Positions 1-5,965 of a stretch of 37,261 nt of DNA are shown here, in pieces. Made by a program: the position numbers and the translations under genes. This DNA is from a virus. Where the stretch lies: positions 1-37,261 of IMG/VR virus record IMGVR_UViG_3300005096_000123. The stretch is one strand, 5' to 3'. The notes under the pieces were generated by a model. That model saw only the letters and a program-made list of their open reading frames with translations. It ran no database searches and was not told the origin of the DNA. Position 1 is the stretch's first letter. Every line of letters starts with the position of its first letter.

Positions 1-57
1 CCAAACCTCCATGAACAAAATCATCCAAACCTCCATGAACAAAATCATCCAAACCTC
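1..57 (-). repeat. 24-bp tandem repeat, 2.4 copies, between terS and terL
   Basis: Units at 1-24 and 25-48 are identical, followed by a 9-base partial copy at 49-57; the same array recurs at 37171-37227. On the minus strand each full unit contains a GGAGG ribosome-binding core and two ATG codons. The period is a multiple of three and encodes the 8-residue repeat MEVWMILF. The array could be a translational control element, a packaging recognition site, or both; it sits where pac sites are often found, which is inference only. Confidence 0.8.
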
Positions 58-91
58 AAAAAAAATCACCACCTGAAAACCAAAGAACAGG
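1..91. repeat. Left copy of 91-bp terminal direct repeat
   Basis: Bases 1-91 are identical to 37171-37261, with no mismatch. The repeat joins the end of the large-terminase gene region to the region after the small-terminase gene, the expected order of a circular or circularly permuted phage map. It could be an assembly overlap of a circular molecule or a short genuine terminal redundancy; the sequence alone cannot tell which. It contains the 24-bp tandem repeat and the ribosome-binding site of terL. Confidence 0.95.
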
Positions 92-169
92 AAATGAAAA
101 TATAGCGGAAAAAGTAACCTAGGGTTAACAGAACAAGAAAATGGTCAAAAAAGTAATAGGGGGCCACCC

Positions 170-643
170 TCATTCACCCGTTATCAGTTTCGGGGGGTGG
201 GGGGTTACATCTATCGTTATTGCTTCCCCTCCCTTCTCCAATACAGGTCTGCCTGGCTTGCGGGCTGGTGTGCCAGCTGGTGCAGGTGCGATCAGGTTGA
301 TAGTGACTGGCCTTAGGCTCCTGTCCCTGTTCGTGTGGTCCATTGTGCTGTGCTCTTTCCATGCGTCCCCGCCGCGTCTGGAGAGCAGGAACGTAGCAGC
401 CGCTACCGATCCACTATCATTGCCCATTGCCTTCTGCTTGAGAGAGCGAGCTACATCGTGCACCAGCGCCGCCTCCCCCACGTCCAACTCCCTGCGATAG
501 TGCTTCCTTAGGATAGCCGCACTCTTGAATCCCATCATGTCGCATATCTGAGGCTGGGTTAGTCCAAACCCCACAAGGTTCATAACCAGCTCCCTATCCC
601 TCTGTGTAGGATCGTGAGGCTTTGGGCCTGTCTTGCGCTTCAT
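170..643 (-). CDS. terS: Terminase small subunit
   Basis: 157 aa. The N-terminal half (about residues 18-55) reads as a helix-turn-helix of the small-terminase type (GLTQPQICDMMGFKSAAILRKHY), followed by a segment with the usual spacing to a conserved VAAATFLLSRR and a GDAWKE motif, then a Pro/Ala-rich tail. Small terminase recognises phage DNA and recruits the large ATPase/nuclease subunit. The ATG is preceded by AGGG at a 6-base spacing. On the circular map the next gene in the same direction is terL, about 170 bp away across the repeat region. The assignment rests on this HTH pattern plus the position next to terL. Confidence 0.8.
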   Translation of the reverse strand: MKRKTGPKPHDPTQRDRELVMNLVGFGLTQPQICDMMGFKSAAILRKHYRRELDVGEAALVHDVARSLKQKAMGNDSGSVAAATFLLSRRGGDAWKEHSTMDHTNRDRSLRPVTINLIAPAPAGTPARKPGRPVLEKGGEAITIDVTPHPPKLITGE

Positions 644-726
644 GTCAGCCCTACTGTCCTATATGAATGAACAAAACGGGTTTGGGGAGAAACAGAAATG
701 TGAAGCTTCTTCTATGGTGATTTAGC

Positions 727-780
727 TGTGTTTTGGTTTGAAACATTCTCGGTGTGTTCTCGGTTGTGTTTTGGTTTGAA
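727..780. repeat. 16-bp direct repeat upstream of terS
   Basis: TGTGTTTTGGTTTGAA occurs at 727-742 and again at 765-780, a spacing of 38 bp, within the 280-bp interval (644-922) between the 71-aa gene and terS. I see no convincing gene in that interval; a 21-codon ORF starting by ATGA overlap at the end of the 71-aa gene is too short to support. The repeat may be a protein-binding site near a terminase promoter; that is inference. Confidence 0.5.
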
Positions 781-922
781 TGGATTGAAGCTCTGTAACC
801 CTGAGGTTTGGCTCACTCTGTTAGATGTGTGTCTTTCCCTATGTTGGGAGATGTCTCTTAATGGGAAGGTTGCGCGGATTTGGTGCTCTTATTGCATGGC
901 GCTGTATTGGTATCTAGTTTTG

Positions 923-1138
923 TCATGCATACCATCTTTCTACCTTTAGAAACTCTTCCACGAACTCCTTATGACCTAGGGCTATAAGCATTTCACACAT
1001 AAGCGCGTCAGCCATGCTATGGTCTTCTTCCGGGTCACCCTGTTCAGGACCTTCCTTGTTGATAGCGCGCATTTCCTCGAGCAACTCAGCAAGTGTTCTT
1101 GGTTCCCTACCCTCAAGCTGTCCATCATATGTCAACAT
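923..1138 (-). CDS. Hypothetical 71-aa acidic protein
   Basis: Small, strongly acidic protein, mostly predicted helix (LAELLEEMRAINKEG, ALMCEMLIALGHKEFVEEFL). I do not recognise a family. The ATG has an AGG core in AAAGGTAAGCA upstream on the minus strand, and the gene has the same direction as terS downstream. No membrane segment or signal peptide. A small soluble accessory or regulatory protein is possible, but nothing shows which. Confidence 0.55.
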   Translation of the reverse strand: MLTYDGQLEGREPRTLAELLEEMRAINKEGPEQGDPEEDHSMADALMCEMLIALGHKEFVEEFLKVERWYA

Positions 1139-1365
1139 TGCTTACCTTTATTGCTGTTATCTGTTTCCAAAGACGCCGCTATTCCCTGCTGCTTTCCTGT
1201 TTCCTGTCCACTTGAACCACCATAGAGCGCTGGAATGAGTAGAGCGTTGATAATGCACAATATTTAATTCACTCGCTCCTATGCGCATTTATTTGACCCT
1301 GTTTGCATTCCTGTCCATACGATCTGCCCAATTACACGGCTCTTTACTCCCTATATTTAGCAGTC

Positions 1366-1389
1366 CCGGCACACGCCGGCAATCTTTTA
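1366..1389 (+). terminator. Short GC hairpin followed by T-rich tail
   Basis: CCGGC-ACAC-GCCGG (1366-1379) forms a perfect 5-bp stem with a 4-base loop and is followed on the plus strand by CAATCTTTTAC. It lies in the 330-bp non-coding interval 1139-1467. It could be a weak terminator or a structured leader element; the stem is short, so confidence is low. Nothing else recognisable is seen in 1139-1365. Confidence 0.3.
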
Positions 1390-1412
1390 CCCGTGTTTTG
1401 GCCTTCAAATAC

Positions 1413-1463
1413 TTACCGTCCTACAACTTTCATGTATACTGACCCTGCTGTAGGCAGATAAAG
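1413..1463 (+). promoter_or_regulatory. Putative promoter and symmetric operator of the plus-strand regulator
   Basis: Upstream of the HTH gene at 1468, a TATACT -10-like box (1435-1440) is enclosed by an inverted repeat, CCTACA (1420-1425) and TGTAGG (1449-1454). A central GTATAC palindrome (1434-1439) has almost the same centre of symmetry. No good -35 is visible, which would suit an activated or autoregulated promoter. A purine-rich AAAGGA (1459-1464) serves as a close ribosome-binding site. Confidence 0.4.
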
Positions 1464-1467
1464 GACC

Positions 1468-1686
1468 ATGCGAGTGACCCCGGAAACATTCAAAGAGTGG
1501 ATCTCCGACATGAAAGCATTGGAACTGGCACGATCAGACGCAGATTGTGCCAGACTGCTTGACATCTCCTTTAACTCTCTCGTCATTATGAAACGTAGGG
1601 GAGCCAATCAACGTACCGACCTAGCCTGTCATGCCATCCTTATGGAAATAGGATCATACACACAAAGCCTGGCGGACGAAATCTAA
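1468..1686 (+). CDS. Cro/CI-like helix-turn-helix regulator
   Basis: 72 aa. Residues about 7-45 form a small HTH (FKEWISDMKAL, then DADCARLLDISFNSLVIMKRRG) followed by a helix (RTDLACHAILMEI), the pattern of compact alphaproteobacterial phage regulators. It is a lone plus-strand gene in a long leftward block. Its stop overlaps the convergent gene's stop by 4 bp (CTAA at 1683-1686), and an inverted repeat overlies its putative promoter, suggesting autoregulation. By position it could control terminase/late transcription or the 1.7-2.9 kb genes; this is inference. A minus-strand ORF over the same region (1413-1607) looks like a shadow. Confidence 0.65.
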   Translation: MRVTPETFKEWISDMKALELARSDADCARLLDISFNSLVIMKRRGANQRTDLACHAILMEIGSYTQSLADEI

Positions 1687-1895
1687 CCGCCATCTTTTAG
1701 ATAGAATATCCCGCACTTCTTACCAGTCGCCTTGGAACTAACTTCCCAACTACGGCCCCGCCCCATATCAACCCACAACGCATCTTTTGCGTCGATCATC
1801 TTTAGGATCTCTTTTGTAGACCCCATAGCCCCTTGCCGCCGCTTTAACACATCGGCGATAGCTTCCTGCTTGGTAATTACACTCTGAACAGTCAT
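1683..1895 (-). CDS. Hypothetical 70-aa basic protein
   Basis: Helical N-terminus (SVITKQEAIADVLKRRQGAMG) followed by a basic C-terminal part (GRGRSWEVSSKATGKKCGIFYLKDGG). I do not recognise it. It ends tail to tail with the plus-strand HTH gene (4-bp overlap of stop codons). The ribosome-binding site is weak (AGG about 10 bases upstream). A small DNA-binding protein is conceivable from charge alone. Confidence 0.5.
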   Translation of the reverse strand: MTVQSVITKQEAIADVLKRRQGAMGSTKEILKMIDAKDALWVDMGRGRSWEVSSKATGKKCGIFYLKDGG

Positions 1896-1913
1896 GTTGT
1901 TTAACCTGCTAAA

Positions 1914-2189
1914 TCAACCCGGCAAAATCTCATACACAACATCGTCCGTATATGCCGTGCAGTTCAACCGTGTGCGCTGGCCTCCGCCCACAACACTGTA
2001 AACACCCGTTGCCGTGAATACGTCACCCGTAGCGATGAAACCACCCGATGTTTCCGAATATTCCTCAAGTTGGACAGTCGCAGTGCCAGCAAAAGCAAGC
2101 TTGATCCGACCCTGGTTTGATACCGCAATGTCATTGCTAACGCCAGTGGCCGCAAATGTGCCTGATACCTTGGTTGATTGATTAGCCAT
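1914..2189 (-). CDS. Probable small virion protein (beta-rich)
   Basis: 91 aa, rich in Thr, Ser, Gly and Val with alternating beta-strand character (SGTFAATGVSNDIAVS, GTATVQLEEYSETSGGF). Such repetitive beta sequences are typical of small phage structural proteins such as decoration or connector-accessory proteins. It follows another virion-like gene (2214-2765) in the same direction, which supports a structural role. It resembles in style the 118-aa beta protein at 27354-27710 of the late operon. Function is inferred from composition and context only. Confidence 0.6.
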   Translation of the reverse strand: MANQSTKVSGTFAATGVSNDIAVSNQGRIKLAFAGTATVQLEEYSETSGGFIATGDVFTATGVYSVVGGGQRTRLNCTAYTDDVVYEILPG

Positions 2190-2213
2190 TCGATAAGCCC
2201 TTGGTTAATTGGT

Positions 2214-2765
2214 TTAGATGAACATGCCCATTGCAAAAACATAAATATCCTGAACAGTCAGGTTTGATGCGTCAGTGCCATTCGCTACCTTTAATTCTAG
2301 CGTGTCATTCGTCGATAGCTGAACATCAGCATGGACAGACATCGCACCAACATCTGCACCTGTAGCGACCTTGCGCCCGACATAGGCAGGCAACGTTGTC
2401 GTTCCGTTCTTATGCCATTGCGCGCGCATAATGACGTTGTTAGAGGCTGCAATAAAGGCCAGATTGGCAACCACATGGAAATGACGGTCCGGCGTCCCTG
2501 TATAGGTCAGAACTCCCCCAGAAGTGTTTACTGTGATTTCAGCCAGCGCCGAACCAGCGGCAAACGTTCCTGCAATATTCTCAAACGTATTGACCGTGTT
2601 GATCGTGGTTTCTGTGGCGTTTGACCCCATGCTTGCGCCACCAAAAGGCATTACCAAGCTTGCGATAAAATCACGCAAGTCCTGTTCGTTTATTGAATTT
2701 GCCGCCTGACCATCCTGGAATAGATTGGTTATCAGGTCAGTGCTTGTGCGTTTAATGTCCGCCAT
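2214..2765 (-). CDS. Probable virion protein with C-terminal jelly-roll-like domain
   Basis: 183 aa. The N-terminus (MADIKRTSTDLITNLFQDG, then INEQDLRDFIASL) is the anchor-like start seen in many phage fibre or head-accessory proteins. The C-terminal about 120 residues (from GTFAAGSALAEITVNTSG onward) look like a C1q/TNF-type beta sandwich, with alternating strands and a hydrophobic final strand IYVFAMGMFI. Such domains trimerise in virion fibres. The start is coupled by TAATG overlap to the 33-aa ORF upstream. It sits apart from the main structural block, upstream of terS. The fold is a prediction by eye. Confidence 0.6.
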   Translation of the reverse strand: MADIKRTSTDLITNLFQDGQAANSINEQDLRDFIASLVMPFGGASMGSNATETTINTVNTFENIAGTFAAGSALAEITVNTSGGVLTYTGTPDRHFHVVANLAFIAASNNVIMRAQWHKNGTTTLPAYVGRKVATGADVGAMSVHADVQLSTNDTLELKVANGTDASNLTVQDIYVFAMGMFI

Positions 2766-2866
2766 TAGACAAATGCCCGGGAGAATGCCGCGACAAAAAT
2801 ATCCCCGCTATGATACTTAACGATTGGGAGCTTGATCTTAATCACAATCGAAGTTGCAACAGACAT
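2765..2866 (-). CDS. 33-aa small protein coupled to virion gene
   Basis: A minus-strand ORF beginning MSVATSIVIKIKLPIVKYHS and ending AFSRAFV. It has an AAGGA core 8 bases upstream of ATG, and its TAA overlaps the ATG of the next gene as TAATG. That junction type recurs in this genome, which supports translation. The protein is short, hydrophobic and beta-like with several lysines. Function unknown; it may act as a leader for the downstream virion gene. Confidence 0.6.
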   Translation of the reverse strand: MSVATSIVIKIKLPIVKYHSGDIFVAAFSRAFV

Positions 2867-2982
2867 TTTTAAACATCCTTGGCGCTAATTTCACGGGGTG
2901 GCTGGTTTCGCGGGGTTTCCCCGACTTTGTAAACCCTGCCCCAATCCGCGGTGAATGTCAATCTGTAGGTTGCTTATGTAGG

Positions 2983-3567
2983 TTAAACTACCCTATCCAA
3001 CCCATAGTGCCTGACCAATGCGTTAAGCACTAAACGTAAATCACCCTCAAGATTGTATATCTGTCGATCTTGAACCACAAACAGATTTAGAGCGCTTAGG
3101 AGGCCCGGTTGCGCACGATACGCACCTTGGGCCTCTTTAATTGCTTTGAGCGCTCCTGTGTGCCTTCTGATAGCGTCCTGTGCCCATTCTGGCGTGACAG
3201 GTGAACCGCCGCCAGTTATCCCATCATAATTAACTGCCTTGATCTGCTTTGGAGCGTCAATGGCAATCTGGTAATCCTTCAGGTTTCGTAAATATTGCTG
3301 AGATGCTTGGTATTGAGGCTCTGAAACCGTACCAGACATTCGCGCCCGGCCTATTGCTGTTCCGCCCCGCTGGTCCCTTGCTGCTTCTCTGGACAATCCA
3401 AACACCCTTTCTCTGGCGTCAACCGCAACCGACATGGTTTGTCTTTGCTCTTGATCAAAAGCCTCTTGGCGCTGTTTGTCTCCAGCCTTACCGCGAATGA
3501 GCCGACCGGATTTGGTGCGCTTACCTGGCTTTGGCTTTGGTCCTGATCTGGTCAACAAAACACCCAC
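2983..3567 (-). CDS. Conserved alphaproteobacterial-phage-type protein of unknown function
   Basis: 194 aa starting at GTG, one base after the upstream stop. The N-terminus (SGPKPKPGKRTKSGRLIRGK) is basic, followed by VDARERVFGLSREAARDQRGGTAIGRARMSG and a Tyr/Gln-rich helical region (SEPQYQASQQYLRNLKDYQIAI). From memory this pattern is common in phages and prophages of Alphaproteobacteria without known function. A nucleic-acid-binding role is plausible from the basic N-terminus. The start is uncertain because the ribosome-binding site is weak. Confidence 0.65.
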   Translation of the reverse strand: MGVLLTRSGPKPKPGKRTKSGRLIRGKAGDKQRQEAFDQEQRQTMSVAVDARERVFGLSREAARDQRGGTAIGRARMSGTVSEPQYQASQQYLRNLKDYQIAIDAPKQIKAVNYDGITGGGSPVTPEWAQDAIRRHTGALKAIKEAQGAYRAQPGLLSALNLFVVQDRQIYNLEGDLRLVLNALVRHYGLDRVV

Positions 3568-3568
3568 G

Positions 3569-4018
3569 CTAAGGTAGATAAACTTGGTTCTTTTTTGAGC
3601 ATTTTAGTATTTCCTCCTCAACCTTTTTTGGAACAGTCCACATGATAACATCTGTGTCAAATGCTGCGCACAAATCCAAGGCATAAGCGGCACGCTTTTT
3701 TGTGGGGATGATGTATGCAAGGCTGAAAAGGATTTCATTAGGAAGGTCTCCAATGCCGTACGATGATACCGGGTTGTTTCTAAACTTAGAAAAACACTCA
3801 AAAAATAAAACCAACTCGATATTGCTTAAGCAGTTAGCGGGGTATCGCTCCCTATCAATTCGTCTTGAAAACGAGACAACTCCAATAGTAGGAGCCACTA
3901 ATCTAAGGCCAATTATGCTTGGCGGTAAGCTTCTTGTGTCACCGGACCAATAACTATCACTTTTATTTTTATTGGAATTAACTTCAGGGTAACATGGATA
4001 TTCCGTACGACTTATCAT
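3569..4018 (-). CDS. Hypothetical 149-aa protein next to the structured RNA
   Basis: The ATG at 4018 is preceded by AGGA; longer versions would run into the hairpin at 4043-4080. The protein has Lys/Ser-rich parts and a hydrophobic centre (LPNEILFSLAYIIPTKKRAAYALDLCAAF). I do not recognise a family. Its DNA is more AT-rich than its neighbours and it lies directly downstream of the putative large RNA, so it may be a later acquisition or a partner of the RNA. Both are inference. Confidence 0.6.
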   Translation of the reverse strand: MISRTEYPCYPEVNSNKNKSDSYWSGDTRSLPPSIIGLRLVAPTIGVVSFSRRIDRERYPANCLSNIELVLFFECFSKFRNNPVSSYGIGDLPNEILFSLAYIIPTKKRAAYALDLCAAFDTDVIMWTVPKKVEEEILKCSKKNQVYLP

Positions 4019-4042
4019 TTTCCTAGTTCTCCGTTGATTAGT

Positions 4043-4080
4043 GAGCCGGGGCAGCAACAGGGAGGAACCCACCCCGGCTC
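4043..4080 (-). terminator. Strong 9-bp hairpin at the 3' side of the structured RNA
   Basis: GAGCCGGGG and CCCCGGCTC pair perfectly over 9 bp with a 20-base loop that itself holds GGG-TTCC-TCCC. No U-run follows on either strand, so it is not a standard intrinsic terminator. It may be a processing or stability element bounding the RNA upstream of the gene starting at 4018. Confidence 0.5.
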
Positions 4081-4341
4081 TAAGCGCAGCCATGAGGGAG
4101 GAAAGGACCCCGGCGCGCTATCTTGTTTAGTTCTGGCGGGCAGGGCGCCAATCCTGCTAGAAACCCGTTTACCCGCGACGGGAAAGGCTCAACCGGCTCT
4201 TTGGCTTCTCGGCTAATCATTATCGGTCTATACCTATGCTTCTCCATTTCAGCATCGCCGCCAGATATGCACTCGCCGGGAAATCCCAGTCTGTGCAATT
4301 GAATTGGTAGGCAGGGCGTTACTCCTGCTTCGGGCCGTCTC

Positions 4342-4460
4342 ACTGAGGCAGGATTTGAACCTGCAAAGCCATCGCGACCACGGCTACGGGCCACCCCCGT
4401 CAATTCGGGAATAAGGCGGTACACCTTCTCCGCCAGCGTTTACCATTCCGCCACTCCGAG
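4342..4460 (-). other. tRNA-Leu-like domain inside the structured RNA
   Basis: Read on the minus strand, TGGCGGAATGGTAAACGC resembles the D-arm of class II (Leu) tRNAs. It is followed by a GGCGG/CCGCC stem (4415-4434) whose 10-base loop contains AAG, a CCCG/CGGG hairpin in the position of a variable arm, and a canonical T-arm GCAGG-TTCAAAT-CCTGC (4348-4364). The outer 7-base ends pair at only 5 of 7 positions, the anticodon loop is 3 bases too long, and about 31 extra bases precede the T-arm. It is therefore unlikely to be a functional tRNA: it is a decayed tRNA or a mimic built into the larger RNA. Confidence 0.45.
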
Positions 4461-4843
4461 ATTTCACATTCATCTCCGCTACCAAACTAATTGAGAAGCG
4501 CCAGGCTTTTGTTACCGCAGCCCAACCCGACCATATAGGTACGGGCTTGTATAACACATCTCAAACTGTATTCAGTGCCGCCGGTACGCTTGCCCTATGA
4601 TAGTTTCCTAAATACGACCCATACCCGGTAGGCCAACCATCATAGACACTGAATTTTGCCTGGCGAGCGATAAAGTTTCATGCGGGCCACCGTTTCAGCT
4701 TAAAAGCATTACCATCCTTATGTTGGTGCTTTGCCTTGCGGTTGATCGTCTCTTTACCGTCGCCAGAGTTGAATTGGGCTTAGGGTCCTGAAGGTCAATC
4801 TTGCCTCATCCGCCCGTTTCCGGTACGGAACCCATACCCAAAC

Positions 4844-4993
4844 TTAATCTTTGAATTTTCTTTCCAGCCTTGCCAATGTCCACCGAGTAAATACTGACGC
4901 TGGATACCAACTATCGAGCAAACGGTATACAAATTCTCCGTTAGGATGCATCACCCGTATGTCAGTATTGCGAACCGTAAAATACTCCATCAT
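4844..4993 (-). CDS. Hypothetical 49-aa protein
   Basis: The ORF starts MMEYFTVRNTDIRVMHPNGE and ends ARLERKFKD. The first ATG overlaps the stop of the upstream gene (ATGATG, with TGA inside), and AGGAG lies just upstream. The sequence looks like a genuine short soluble protein (a beta part, then WYPASVFTRWTLARLERKF helix). I do not recognise it. It is the last gene before the structured RNA, whose first helix begins 2 bases after its stop codon. Confidence 0.65.
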   Translation of the reverse strand: MMEYFTVRNTDIRVMHPNGEFVYRLLDSWYPASVFTRWTLARLERKFKD

Positions 4994-5178
4994 TTCTCCT
5001 CCCACTCAAAGCCGAACTTTTCTGCAATTTCTTTATTTAACTTAGTCACAGCATACCCGCCTACCTTCTCCTCTTTTCCTTTCCATATTTCATAAGCTAT
5101 ATTATCTGCTTCTTCCAGAGTGTCAGCGTCGATTACCTCTGCCTCGTCGGAATTCCAGATACCCAAATATCGTTTCAT
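4990..5178 (-). CDS. Hypothetical 62-aa acidic protein
   Basis: MKRYLGIWNSDEAEVIDADT is followed by a helix (LEEADNIAYEIWKGKEEK) and a Glu-rich C-terminus. This resembles the small alpha/beta proteins often found in phage early regions. The purine-rich GGGGAAAGAG precedes the ATG. The start overlaps the stop of the preceding small ORF (ATGA) and the stop overlaps the next start. Function unknown. Confidence 0.65.
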   Translation of the reverse strand: MKRYLGIWNSDEAEVIDADTLEEADNIAYEIWKGKEEKVGGYAVTKLNKEIAEKFGFEWEEK

Positions 5179-5291
5179 CTCTTTCCCCAGTCAATCCTCA
5201 CCGGCACACTGTTATCCGGTGCGAAAACTATAAGCGAAGTTTGCATGCGAGGCAATGACTTTCTGCCTAATCTCCGCAATATAATTCTCAC
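5175..5291 (-). CDS. Possible 38-aa small protein
   Basis: A GTG-started ORF begins 4 bases after the upstream stop and ends by ATGA overlap with the next gene. The readable end is SLIVFAPDNSVPVRIDWGKR. An internal ATG (5246) would give 23 aa. No good ribosome-binding site is visible; support comes from the perfect fit into a chain of coupled genes and the protein-like C-terminus. Confidence 0.4.
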   Translation of the reverse strand: MRIILRRLGRKSLPRMQTSLIVFAPDNSVPVRIDWGKR

Positions 5292-5295
5292 CCTG

Positions 5296-5613
5296 TCAAG
5301 CACTTGACCCTTCCTCCATTGAGATTAGTGCTGCGATTGCTGCCTGTTCCACGATATGCAGGTCGTCATATTGCGCTCGAAGTGTAGTCACTTGGCCAAT
5401 TGCTAATTGCAGAATAGCGTCTGCATCCGCCTCGGCCTTTTGCTTGATCGCCGTCATTTCCGCCTCAAGAGCCAGCCTTTGTGCCGCTGCTTCGTCCCGC
5501 TCCCTTTCATGCCTGTTTCTGGCAATAGAGGATTTGAGAACGTAAACGTCACCTGCTGGTTTCTTTGGTGCTTTGCGCTTTGGCTTTACCGTCATGGTTT
5601 TGGATTGTGTCAT
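5296..5613 (-). CDS. Hypothetical 105-aa coiled-coil protein
   Basis: Basic N-terminus (VKPKRKAPKKPAG) followed by a long charged helix of coiled-coil character (about residues 30-90, RNRHERERDEAAAQRLALEAEM and onward). The ATG at 5613 has AGGGAAG upstream; an in-frame ATG at 5595 is the alternative. It overlaps the preceding gene by about 65 bp in another frame, unusually long for this compact genome. Unknown function; an oligomeric DNA-binding accessory is possible. Confidence 0.6.
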   Translation of the reverse strand: MTQSKTMTVKPKRKAPKKPAGDVYVLKSSIARNRHERERDEAAAQRLALEAEMTAIKQKAEADADAILQLAIGQVTTLRAQYDDLHIVEQAAIAALISMEEGSSA

Positions 5614-5965
5614 TTTCTTCCCTTTCGATTAGTGCTGACATGAGTGCAATGAGAATGGCGATGGGTAAGGTCGGGCCGAACTCATCGTGCATCGTCATTT
5701 CTGGGCCATCGCCCTTATCAAACATGAAAACAACCTCCCAATACGCGTTTTTAGGAGTATCGCTTTGGAAGATTTGGATGGCGTAATTCGGCAACACCCT
5801 ATTAGCCAAACCTAGGGCAGCATCGGTGCTGGAGGTGTAGGGATACCCAAGCACTCTATGAGAGAAGTCCAACAATTCTCTTATGGCTCTATCAATACTT
5901 AAATCCCCTCCTTCCGCCTTCTCCAGCCGTGCTTTCAGTTTCTTGAGTTTGTCAATATTATCCAT
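5549..5965 (-). CDS. Alphaproteobacterial-phage-type conserved protein, unknown function
   Basis: 138 aa. The layout is an N-terminal helix with a Leu/Glu pattern (IDKLKKLKARLEKAEGGDLSIDRAI), then YPYTSSTDAALGLANRVLPNYAIQI, and a hydrophobic helix near the end (GPTLPIAILIALMSALI) before a polar tail. From memory, small phage proteins with this layout, including the TSSxDAAxxL element, are frequent in rhizobial and rhodobacterial phages. No enzymatic motif is visible. The ATG overlaps the upstream stop by 8 bp with an AGGGAG ribosome-binding site. Confidence 0.65.
   Translation of the reverse strand: MDNIDKLKKLKARLEKAEGGDLSIDRAIRELLDFSHRVLGYPYTSSTDAALGLANRVLPNYAIQIFQSDTPKNAYWEVVFMFDKGDGPEMTMHDEFGPTLPIAILIALMSALIEREENDTIQNHDGKAKAQSTKETSR

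Larger units (their letters stand above)
4042..4843 (-). ncRNA. Candidate large ornate structured RNA (about 800 nt)
   Basis: No credible protein gene fits this interval, yet it is full of perfect complementary segments. Examples are 4774-4778 with 4837-4841 and 4783-4788 with 4827-4833 (one bulge); 4658-4665 with 4499-4506 (8 bp); 4647-4654 with 4570-4577 (8 bp); 4639-4645 with 4595-4601 (7 bp); hairpin 4526-4545; a CCG-GAAA-CGG hairpin (4814-4823, minus sense); and two cloverleaf-like modules (4133-4264, 4304-4485). tRNA-like motifs and a G-U pair in the 4366-4382 hairpin read correctly only on the minus strand. Size and phage setting recall GOLLD and ROOL RNAs, but I cannot assign it to either. 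Confidence 0.55.

Noticed and set aside
728-949. 73-codon plus-strand ORF rich in Cys, Trp and Leu
   Set aside because: No ribosome-binding site, composition unlike a real protein, overlaps the end of the 71-aa minus-strand gene.
1413-1607. 64-codon minus-strand ORF opposite the HTH gene
   Set aside because: The plus-strand frame has a clear HTH pattern and a regulatory region; the minus frame has neither.
2911-2923. CGGGG-TTT-CCCCG hairpin in the 2867-2982 gap
   Set aside because: Stem of only 5 bp and no U-run on either strand; not enough to call a terminator.
4080-4424. 114-codon minus-strand ORF through the tRNA-like region
   Set aside because: Its translation contains AGSNPA, the usual artefact of reading a tRNA T-arm, and the DNA is better explained by RNA helices; no ribosome-binding site or family features.
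4302-4490. Group I intron or tmRNA as explanation for the tRNA-like region
   Set aside because: No conserved P/Q/R/S core of a group I intron and no tmRNA tag frame or 3' CCA were recognised; the span is also too short for an intron with a normal catalytic core.
4690-4774. Protein-like stretch (QFNSGDGKETINRKAKHQHK, then DGNAFKLKRW) in a minus-strand frame of the RNA region
   Set aside because: It is preceded by an in-frame stop with no start codon, so it would need a frameshift; it could be a remnant, but the helices here explain the sequence equally well.
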